29,955 nucleotides of DNA, taken from contig VXOR01000060.1 of assembly GCA_009840005.1 (NCBI GenBank), forward strand, positions 1 through 29,955, read 5' to 3'. Every line of letters starts with the position of its first letter. The first letter of the stretch is position 1. Under the pieces are notes generated by a model that was given only the letters and a program-made list of their open reading frames with translations, did not search any database and was not told where the DNA came from. The stretch is from Gemmatimonadota bacterium. GTDB taxonomy: Bacteria > Latescibacterota > UBA2968 > UBA8231. Of this stretch, positions 24,667-29,955 are shown one piece after another. The translations under genes and the position numbers were made by a program.

Positions 24667-24870
24667 CTATCCACCGAATAGTCTCAGTCCGACGATGGTA
24701 GCCCAAGTAGCCAATTGAAGGCCGATGAGCCAGCGAAAGTCTCGGCGGTGGTTAATTTCTAGGCTGTCGAGGCGACGGGTTATGTTGTTGAGGCGCTCGT
24801 TAATTTGCTCGATAATGCCTTCGAGGCGGCCGATGCGCTCGCCGTGGTCGTGGGAGGTCAGTTCAGTCAT
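24667..24870 (-). CDS. Small coiled-coil membrane protein, operon leader gene
   Basis: 67 residues from the ATG at 24870 with AAGGAG ten bases upstream. Residues 10-45 form a heptad-like helix (RIGRLEGIIEQINERLNNIT, then RRLDSLEINHRRDF), followed by a single C-terminal hydrophobic stretch (LIGLQLATWATIVGLRLFGG). It lies 12 nt before the half-length S gene in the same direction. The layout (coiled coil then terminal membrane segment) parallels the tail of the J-domain protein in the same operon. It looks like the XhlA/haemolysin-type small membrane proteins of phages, but I cannot assign a function. Confidence 0.7.
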   Translation of the reverse strand: MTELTSHDHGERIGRLEGIIEQINERLNNITRRLDSLEINHRRDFRWLIGLQLATWATIVGLRLFGG

Positions 24871-24990
24871 AGTTGAAATCTCCTTAATTGGGGTTAGCGG
24901 TGAAATTCTGTGCGGCATAAAGTAAGCGCGGACTATTTCTCCGTCAAGAAAAATACAGTAACGACGTTATTTCAATAAAATAGCAATAGC

Positions 24991-25037
24991 AATAGCCCAT
25001 ACGGCGACTAGCGTCGGTTGTCGCCGCATGGGCTATT
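24991..25037. terminator. Long stem-loop upstream of the RidA-like gene
   Basis: AATAGCCCATACGGCGAC (24991-25008) pairs with GTCGCCGCATGGGCTATT (25020-25037), 18 nt arms with one mismatch around an 11-nt loop. It sits between divergent operons, about 40 nt before the RidA-like start. No T-tract follows directly, so it may be an RNA structure in the 5' leader rather than a classical terminator. Confidence 0.5.
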
Positions 25038-25077
25038 GAGCTTATTAACAGGTCTAACTCGAACGAGGAGATACCTT

Positions 25078-25536
25078 ATGAAAAGCTGTATCCGCGCCGC
25101 GCTCGCGTGTGCGCTCGCCGTTTCGCCAGCCTTTGCCCAAGAGGCCGTGCCGCTCAAGACTCTGCCCTTTAGCGCGGCTCGCCAAGCTGGCGGTCTGCTC
25201 TTCATCAGCGGCCAGATCGCCCGCACGGCCGATGGTGCCGACGTCAAGGAGTCGGTCGCGGCTGAGACTCATCAGACCATGAAAAACATCGGGCGGATAC
25301 TCGAAGAGCACGGGTATGCGTACGACGACCTCGTCAACGTCACTGTCTGGCTTTCGGACATTGAAGATTATCACGAGATGAACAAGGCATACGCTTCGTA
25401 CTTTAAGGAGCAGTTTCCGGCGCGGGCCTGCACTGGTGGGGCGCAGATCGTCTTTGACTTTCGCGTTGAGATCGCCGCGATTGCCTATAAGGACGCGGAT
25501 GGCGATGGCGAACATCACAATGGCGACGAGGAATAG
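25078..25536 (+). CDS. Exported RidA/YjgF-family protein
   Basis: 152 residues, ATG at 25078 after GAACGAGGAG. The first 21 residues (MKSCIRAALACALAVSPAFA) form a clear Sec signal peptide. The body is RidA-like: LPFSAARQAGGLLFISGQIA, VAAETHQTMKNIGRILEEHGY, DDLVNVTVWLSDIEDYHEMN, and FPARACTGGAQIVFDFRVEIAAIAY. RidA proteins hydrolyse reactive enamine/imine intermediates in the cytoplasm; an exported version would act elsewhere or on another substrate. The C-terminus is Asp/Glu/His-rich (DADGDGEHHNGDEE). Three bases separate it from the next gene, so they form one operon. Confidence 0.85.
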   Translation: MKSCIRAALACALAVSPAFAQEAVPLKTLPFSAARQAGGLLFISGQIARTADGADVKESVAAETHQTMKNIGRILEEHGYAYDDLVNVTVWLSDIEDYHEMNKAYASYFKEQFPARACTGGAQIVFDFRVEIAAIAYKDADGDGEHHNGDEE

Positions 25537-25539
25537 GCC

Positions 25540-26562
25540 ATGCCGCTGAGTCGCCGTCGCTTCATGCGCGAGACCGCGCTAGCCGCCGGTGGCCTAGCCT
25601 TCGCCGGGACGGCGCGCGCAGAAAAGGACATCCCCATGGACACTGCTCGCCCCCTCTTTATTTCTACTTGGGCCTTTGGCAAAATCGCCAACGAACAATC
25701 GCTACGGATCGCCGAACAGGGCGGCTCGGTCCTCGACGCGGTCGAGCGCGGCATCCACGTCGCCGAGGCCGACGCCTCTAATGCATCAGTAGGATTGGGA
25801 GGCATACCCAATGCTCAAGGCGTGGTGCAGCTCGACGCCTGCATTATGGACGGCGAGGGGCAACGCGCTGGCAGCGTCGCCGCGATTGAGGGGATTCTGC
25901 ATCCGATCTCGGTGGCGCGCCGGGTGATGGATGAGACCAAGCACGTCATGCTCGTCGGCGAAGGGGCGCGGGAGTTTGCACTGGAGCAGGGTTTTGCCAG
26001 CGTCGATTTGCTCACGGAAGAGAGGCGCAAGGCGTGGGAGGAATGGCGGGAAAAGCAGGGACTTCGGCGAGCTCAGTCGAGTCGCGCGGCCGACAATCAC
26101 GATACTATCGCTCTGCTTGGACTCGACGGGGAGGGGCGGATCGCTGGCGGCTGCTCGACTAGCGGCTGGGGTTACAAGCTGCCGGGCCGCGTCGGGGACT
26201 CGCCGATTATTGGTAGCGGGCTGTACGTCGATGGGGGCGTGGGCGCGGCTGGGGCTACTGGTCTGGGCGAGAATGTCATGCGTTATTGCGCGACCTTCCT
26301 CGTCGTCGAGTATATACGCCAGGGGCTGCACCCGGAGGAAGCCTGCGTCGAGACCATCCGCCGCATCATCGCGCTCGACCCGCGTCCGGTCGAGGAATTG
26401 CATCTCAACTTCGTCGCGCTCGACAAGCAGGGACGCTTTGGCGCGGCGGGTACCAACGAGGGATTCCAATACGCCGTCACCTATCCCGGGTACAGCGAGG
26501 TGCTCACGGGCGTTGGGGTGGGGACGGGCGAGATTGGTCCCGAGGGGGGGAACCGACGCTGA
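25540..26562 (+). CDS. Tat-exported N4-(beta-N-acetylglucosaminyl)-L-asparaginase/isoaspartyl peptidase-type Ntn hydrolase
   Basis: 340 residues. The N-terminus MPLSRRRFMRETALAAGG is a twin-arginine signal (SRRRFM) ending near ARA. The Ntn-hydrolase family is shown by GGSVLDAVERGIHVAEADAS, SVGLGGIPN, and NHDT at 186-189, where Thr189 would become the catalytic N-terminal nucleophile after self-cleavage. Then come GRIAGGCSTSGWGYKLPGRV, GDSPIIGSGLY and GATGLGENVMR. The HDT-I and GRVGDSP motifs favour glycosylasparaginase over plain asparaginase. It may release sugar from asparagine-linked glycans or degrade Asn derivatives in the periplasm. It pairs with the exported RidA-like protein. Confidence 0.87.
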   Translation: MPLSRRRFMRETALAAGGLAFAGTARAEKDIPMDTARPLFISTWAFGKIANEQSLRIAEQGGSVLDAVERGIHVAEADASNASVGLGGIPNAQGVVQLDACIMDGEGQRAGSVAAIEGILHPISVARRVMDETKHVMLVGEGAREFALEQGFASVDLLTEERRKAWEEWREKQGLRRAQSSRAADNHDTIALLGLDGEGRIAGGCSTSGWGYKLPGRVGDSPIIGSGLYVDGGVGAAGATGLGENVMRYCATFLVVEYIRQGLHPEEACVETIRRIIALDPRPVEELHLNFVALDKQGRFGAAGTNEGFQYAVTYPGYSEVLTGVGVGTGEIGPEGGNRR

Positions 26563-26570
26563 GGTTTAGG

Positions 26571-26629
26571 AGCCGTCTGAAGATTCCCGGTGACTGCCGC
26601 GTTGGCTCGCTAGGAATTTTCAGACGGCT
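26571..26629. terminator. Bidirectional terminator between convergent genes
   Basis: AGCCGTCTGAA (26571-26581) pairs with TTCAGACGGCT (26619-26629), with an extra gattcc/ggaatt pairing inside. It lies just after the Ntn hydrolase stop and overlaps the last codons of the minus-strand membrane gene, so it could end both transcripts. Confidence 0.6.
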
Positions 26630-27512
26630 GCCCATTTTCGCGCACTAGCAAATAGACGACCAAGGCGATCATATTGCCCAAGAGACCAAAGAGGCCCCAA
26701 ACTGCGGCTCTTTCGCGTCTTTTTTGGGCGTCTATGACCATCCATGCAGGGATGGAGAGCCAGAAGAGGATTAGGCTGCCGAGCATGACCACGGCGACGG
26801 TTATGTTGTGCACTAGTCTGATCCTTTTGAGTCTCTCTATAGGATTATCCTCAGACTTGTGTAGAGTCTCCGAAGCCGCCATTGAGGCCGCCACGGCGAT
26901 CAAGCCGTCTTTGACGCGGGTCATTTCCACGGGCCTACGGGGTGCGCGGTGAAGATAAGGTTCGGTTGAAATGATTAGGTGCTTTGGGATTAGGTCTCGG
27001 TCTTGGCTGGAAATATCTATGTACCCTCCTCGATAACCACCAATTACAGCAGGCAATAGGATGGCGGTCTGCTGTATGGGCTGAAGCAGACCTTCGGGCA
27101 CAGTCTCCAATAATTCAGTCAGAGTTCTGAGAGGAAAATCTGCGACGTTGCGTATAGGGGGATTATGTCGGCCGTAATACACAATAAGGCCTTGGGCGTT
27201 GGTCACCCATACCTCGCCGATGGCTTCTTCTTGAGCTACTGCTTCGCTCAGGGCTTGTTGGGTTTTCTGATTGCCGTCGAGCGTGTCTATGAGGCCCACG
27301 ATCCGCTCTAAGGCGGCTTTGGCCTCGCCCGCCCTTGCCTGCTCGTCTTCCCGAAAGCGGTCGCGCCATTCGTCGCGGTCTTCTACTGCTGCAGTCCTCC
27401 TTGGGACCACATAGAATTCGAGGAATACGAAGGAGGCAGAGAGAACTAGTAGGCTTAGGATGGTCAGCTTAGGCAGCCATCGGTGCAGGGTATCTTTTAG
27501 GCGTTCACTCAT
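26610..27512 (-). CDS. Three-TM sensor-like membrane protein of an ECF sigma operon
   Basis: 300 residues. One TM helix (about 13-36), an extracytoplasmic region with a helical part (about 45-95) and a PAS/Cache-like core (IGEVWVTNAQGLIVYYGRHN, then GYIDISSQDRDLIPKHLIIS), then two more TM helices (235-260 and 270-291) joined by a basic cytosolic loop. No kinase or HAMP is visible. It overlaps the small membrane gene upstream by 8 nt and follows a sigma factor, so a role in sensing an envelope signal and passing it to the sigma/anti-sigma pair is plausible. No family name could be given. Confidence 0.7.
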   Translation of the reverse strand: MSERLKDTLHRWLPKLTILSLLVLSASFVFLEFYVVPRRTAAVEDRDEWRDRFREDEQARAGEAKAALERIVGLIDTLDGNQKTQQALSEAVAQEEAIGEVWVTNAQGLIVYYGRHNPPIRNVADFPLRTLTELLETVPEGLLQPIQQTAILLPAVIGGYRGGYIDISSQDRDLIPKHLIISTEPYLHRAPRRPVEMTRVKDGLIAVAASMAASETLHKSEDNPIERLKRIRLVHNITVAVVMLGSLILFWLSIPAWMVIDAQKRRERAAVWGLFGLLGNMIALVVYLLVRENGQPSENS

Positions 27513-27861
27513 GGGAAAGCTCCCTTCTTTGGCGGTGCAAGAGAATGATCGGACTTGTCAACAGCGCGGCGATGTTCAAGCCGACTAAGCCGATGACGGA
27601 AGCCTGTATGATCTGGTCAATATCGAGCCTTGGGCCTACGGCTACGGCGTAGAGCAGGGCGCACACTTCCAAGGCGACTAGTCCTATGGCGATTTTACCG
27701 TAAAGAGGGACGTGGAGACGCTCTTCCTCGGCCCGCCTTTTTCTAGCCCAACTCACGGCTTTAGACCGCACCTCTTCGTCCAATCTAGGCGGCACCTGCA
27801 CTTCGGGTACAGAGCCCAACAGCGCCTGAATCTCTTGTATGGTGCGGTGGTCTTGGTTCAT
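27505..27861 (-). CDS. Small two-TM protein, probable anti-sigma factor
   Basis: 118 residues from the ATG at 27861, which overlaps the sigma-factor stop (ATGA). A soluble N-terminal half (IQEIQALLGSVPEVQVPPRL, then EEVRSKAVSWARKRRAEEE) precedes two TM helices (about 53-75 and 85-107). The order sigma factor then small membrane protein, and the cytosolic N-terminal helix, fit an anti-sigma factor. The zinc-binding HxxxCxxC anti-sigma motif is absent, so the assignment rests on context. The frame extends further upstream without coding character. Confidence 0.65.
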   Translation of the reverse strand: MNQDHRTIQEIQALLGSVPEVQVPPRLDEEVRSKAVSWARKRRAEEERLHVPLYGKIAIGLVALEVCALLYAVAVGPRLDIDQIIQASVIGLVGLNIAALLTSPIILLHRQRRELSHE

Positions 27862-28385
27862 GGGTTCGGGGCCATTTGGCGCAGTTGTTTTAGGGCGTGG
27901 TGCAAGCGGCTTTTGACGATTCCGACGGGGACGCCGACGATTTTCGCGGTCTCTTCCTGCGAGTAATCGTGCAGGACGCGGAGGACGACGACGGCTCGTA
28001 GGTGGGGTTGCAGGGCCGCGAGCAGTTGGTGGGCGGCTTCTTCGTCTTCTCGTTTGAGCAAGAGGTCGTGGGGATCGCGAACTGGCGGCTCGGCCATTTG
28101 CTCGGCTGGAATGCTCGTGTTTTGGCGGCGCAGTTCGTCCATACACAGGTTGTGGGCTATGGTATAGAGCCAAGTTGAAAATTTGCCCCGAGGCTTGAAG
28201 CGGTCGGCGTTTTCCAATACGCGCATGTAGGTCTCCTGAAACACATCTTCTGCCAAGGCCGCGTCCTGTAAGAGCCGCAAGATAAAATTGAAAAGGGGCT
28301 GGCGATGGCGCGTGTAGAGTTCGTCAAACGCCTGCATATCTCCTCGGCGGAGATTGCCCATCAATGCTTCGTCGCTCCAGCCCAT
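27858..28385 (-). CDS. ECF-type RNA polymerase sigma factor (sigma-70 family)
   Basis: 175 residues. Region 2 is FDELYTRHRQPLFNFILRLL, DAALAEDVFQETYMRVLENA and KFSTWLYTIAHNLCMDELRR. Region 4 is LQPHLRAVVVLRVLHDYSQE, then TAKIVGVPVGIVKSRLHHAL. The linker between them contains an acidic KREDEEA segment. It directs core polymerase to a specific regulon, probably controlled by the two membrane proteins encoded downstream in overlapping frames. Start is the ATG at 28385; no clear ribosome site precedes it. I did not find a self-promoter with the classic GGAAC/CGTC spacing. Confidence 0.93.
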   Translation of the reverse strand: MGWSDEALMGNLRRGDMQAFDELYTRHRQPLFNFILRLLQDAALAEDVFQETYMRVLENADRFKPRGKFSTWLYTIAHNLCMDELRRQNTSIPAEQMAEPPVRDPHDLLLKREDEEAAHQLLAALQPHLRAVVVLRVLHDYSQEETAKIVGVPVGIVKSRLHHALKQLRQMAPNP

Positions 28386-28477
28386 AGGAGAATCCAGACG
28401 AGTTTTAGCCTGCGGCCTTGAGACTGTTCACATCTGTTTATACGGATGGGGCCGCGATTTCGTTCACGGTGGCAAGT

Positions 28478-28508
28478 ATCCGCAGATGGACGCAGATGAG
28501 CGCAGATA
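28478..28508 (+). repeat. CGCAGAT-core repeat upstream of the sigma-factor gene
   Basis: Reads ATCCGCAGATGGACGCAGAT then GAGCGCAGATA, the same sequence as the hsdS/hsdM joint copy but on the other strand. It lies between the aminotransferase stop and the sigma start. Confidence 0.85.
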
Positions 28509-28546
28509 TGAGATGGGGTACGGACCGATGAATGGGGCGTCTCGTA

Positions 28547-29836
28547 CTAGCCGAGAACTTGCTGCAACGCCTCGACGGCGCGGTCAATGTCGGTCTCGTC
28601 GTTGAAGATGTGCGTGGAGATGCGGATGGCGTTGTAGTTTTCCTTTGGCACGCCGGCGGCCTCCACATAGGCGTACGTGCCCTGCGCTGGTTTGAGAAAG
28701 ATATCGCGCTTTTGTAGCGCGGAGACGATTTCGCTGTGGCTGCCGCTGGTGAGTGAGAAGCTGACGATGCCCGAGGAGAGTTCGCGCTGGGGTGGGGTGA
28801 TCGGTGTGAGTTGGGGGATTTCTGCTAGGCGCTGGCGCGCGTAGGCGCTGAGCTGGCGGCAGCGCGCTTCGATGCGCGGGCGGCCAATGGTGTTGTGGAA
28901 TTCCATCGCTACTCCGTGCGCGATGATCTGCGGCACGTTGCGGGTGCCGGACGAGGCGGAATAGGCGTTGTACCCGGAATACGTGAACACGGGCCGGACG
29001 CGATCTTGCACTTCCTTGCGGATGTAGAGCAGGCCCGTGCCCTTGGGCGCGAGCATCCACTTGTGGCTGCTGGAGGCATAGGTGTCTACGCCGAGTGCTT
29101 TGACGTCGACGTTGAGCATGCCTGGGGCCTGTGCTCCGTCGCAGACCAGCAGGATGTCGCGGGGTTGGGTGAGGGCGGCGATGGCTGTTAGTGGCATTTG
29201 CAGCCCGGTGATGGTGTCGATGTGACAGAAGCTGCACACGCGGGTGCGCGGCGTCAGGTGATCTTCTACTAGTTGCAGGATCTGGGCGGCATCGCGCACG
29301 GGATTGGGCATTTTGATGCAGCGAACCACCACGCCGCGAGTGTGCGCCAAGTGCTGCCAGCAGACCATGCCGCCGCCGTGTTCGTGATTGGTCGTCAGCA
29401 CCTCATCGCCCGGCTGGAGGTCGAGGCCGCTGGCTACGTGGTTCATGCCTTCGGTTGTGTTGCGCGTCAGCGCGATTTCGTCTAGTTCGGCTCCGATGAA
29501 CTCCGCTCCCTTGGCCCGCACTATTTCCATCTCACTGCCGAGACCGCCCCAAGTATTGGCCAGCGGATTGCCCTCTAGCTCGGCGAGGTACGCGGTCAGG
29601 GCGTCGGTCACCACGCGGGGCGTTGCGCCAATGCTGCCGCAGTTGAGATGGACTAGGCCGGGATGTAGGCGAAATTCTCGCCGCACCCGCTGCCACAGGG
29701 CGCGCTCGTTGCTAGCGGAGGCTACGTCTTGGCCGAGGGTGCCGAGCCGCTCGGCAAGCCCGGCGGCTACATCGGGAAGGAGCGGGGCTGCGGCTGCGGC
29801 TGCGGCGATTCCTTTGAAGAATGTTCTTCGTTCCAT
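28547..29836 (-). CDS. Class V aminotransferase-fold PLP enzyme (isopenicillin N epimerase-like), Tat-exported
   Basis: 429 residues. A twin-arginine signal (ERRTFFKGIAAAAAAAPLL) is followed by the class V PLP fold: LNCGSIGATPRVV, IALTRNTTEGMNHVASGL, GDEVLTTNHEHGGGMVCWQ, LVCDGAQAPGML (Asp233, which pairs with the pyridine nitrogen) and SSSHKWMLAPKGTG, with Lys259 the Schiff-base lysine. The arrangement matches isopenicillin-N-epimerase/cysteine-desulfurase-like enzymes; the substrate is unknown. Tat export fits a cofactor loaded before transport. The ribosome site is AGAGGA. Its neighbours give no pathway clue. Confidence 0.88.
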   Translation of the reverse strand: MERRTFFKGIAAAAAAAPLLPDVAAGLAERLGTLGQDVASASNERALWQRVRREFRLHPGLVHLNCGSIGATPRVVTDALTAYLAELEGNPLANTWGGLGSEMEIVRAKGAEFIGAELDEIALTRNTTEGMNHVASGLDLQPGDEVLTTNHEHGGGMVCWQHLAHTRGVVVRCIKMPNPVRDAAQILQLVEDHLTPRTRVCSFCHIDTITGLQMPLTAIAALTQPRDILLVCDGAQAPGMLNVDVKALGVDTYASSSHKWMLAPKGTGLLYIRKEVQDRVRPVFTYSGYNAYSASSGTRNVPQIIAHGVAMEFHNTIGRPRIEARCRQLSAYARQRLAEIPQLTPITPPQRELSSGIVSFSLTSGSHSEIVSALQKRDIFLKPAQGTYAYVEAAGVPKENYNAIRISTHIFNDETDIDRAVEALQQVLG

Positions 29837-29859
29837 GAATGGTCCTCTGCGTTTGTCGG

Positions 29860-29955
29860 CTTAGTACACGACAGTAACGTTATACATGGACATGGTGTCC
29901 TAAGATGCTTCGACTCCGCTTCGCGGAGTTTATCTTGAGCGAAGCCGAAAGGCTC
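29860..29955. mobile_element. Second MITE copy, truncated by the window end
   Basis: CTTAGTACACGACAGTA (29860-29876) matches the 17-nt terminal repeat of the 13250-13429 element with one change. The following sequence, from GATGCTTCGACTCCGC onwards through GCGGAGTTTATCTTGAGCG to the window end, is nearly identical to that element read on the other strand. The far end lies outside. Confidence 0.85.

Noticed and set aside
28386..28477. ECF-type autoregulated promoter before the sigma gene
   Set aside because: GAAC and CGTC elements exist, but the spacing (about 25 nt) is too long for a known ECF promoter.
13250..29955. Composite transposon bounded by the two MITE copies
   Set aside because: Copy 1 has its own 8-bp target duplication on both sides, so it inserted alone; no transposase lies between.

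Overview
The window is a gene-dense, moderately GC-rich bacterial chromosome segment with no rRNA, tRNA or CRISPR that I could see. Two secreted proteins end in a FlgD-like / type-A sorting domain (N-[YF]-PNPFN motif). There are also lipoproteins, Tat-exported enzymes, a mandelate racemase-like enzyme, an amidohydrolase and a MmgE/PrpD protein. This mix fits an uncultured FCB-type or neighbouring lineage (Latescibacterota- or Poribacteria-like, probably marine or symbiont-associated). That assignment is inference from gene style only.

Layout. 1-3.2 kb (minus): a truncated lipoprotein paralogue, a full lipoprotein with a leishmanolysin-like metalloprotease end, and a polysaccharide deacetylase. 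3.2-3.7 kb: a HicB/HicA-like pair whose toxin lacks the usual catalytic His. 3.9-8.5 kb (plus): an enolase-superfamily protein, a diheme cytochrome c and a PQQ-type sugar dehydrogenase; the last two are secreted and look like an electron donor/acceptor pair. 8.7-11.7 kb (minus): an AAA ATPase with DUF4143, an amidohydrolase and an orphan XRE regulator. 11.8-16.05 kb: a dicarboxylate/amino-acid symporter, a repeat-rich gap holding a clean MITE, then divergent MmgE/PrpD and D-2-hydroxyacid dehydrogenase genes.

16.05-24.9 kb (minus) is the accessory core, an expanded type I restriction-modification operon. In transcription order it holds a small coiled-coil membrane protein, a half-length HsdS, HsdM, a GxxExxY (PD-(D/E)xK) protein, a membrane-anchored J-domain protein, a HigB-like toxin and its antidote, a second half-length HsdS, HsdR, and a YgjP-type metallopeptidase. 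Many joints in this operon coincide with a short CGCAGAT-core repeat that also occurs elsewhere in the window. The repeat supplies stop codons for hsdS and hsdM and the start codon of the GxxExxY gene, and it brackets the GxxExxY gene as inverted terminal copies. I consider this repeat-plus-nuclease unit the best candidate for an undescribed system. Two tandem dyads (TTRCTCA-N6-TGAGTAA) sit upstream of hsdR.

25.0-29.95 kb: an exported RidA-like protein coupled to a Tat-exported glycosylasparaginase-type Ntn hydrolase (plus); then, on minus, an ECF sigma factor operon with a small membrane protein and a three-TM sensor-like protein, and a Tat-exported class V aminotransferase. A second, truncated copy of the MITE closes the window in the opposite orientation to the first.
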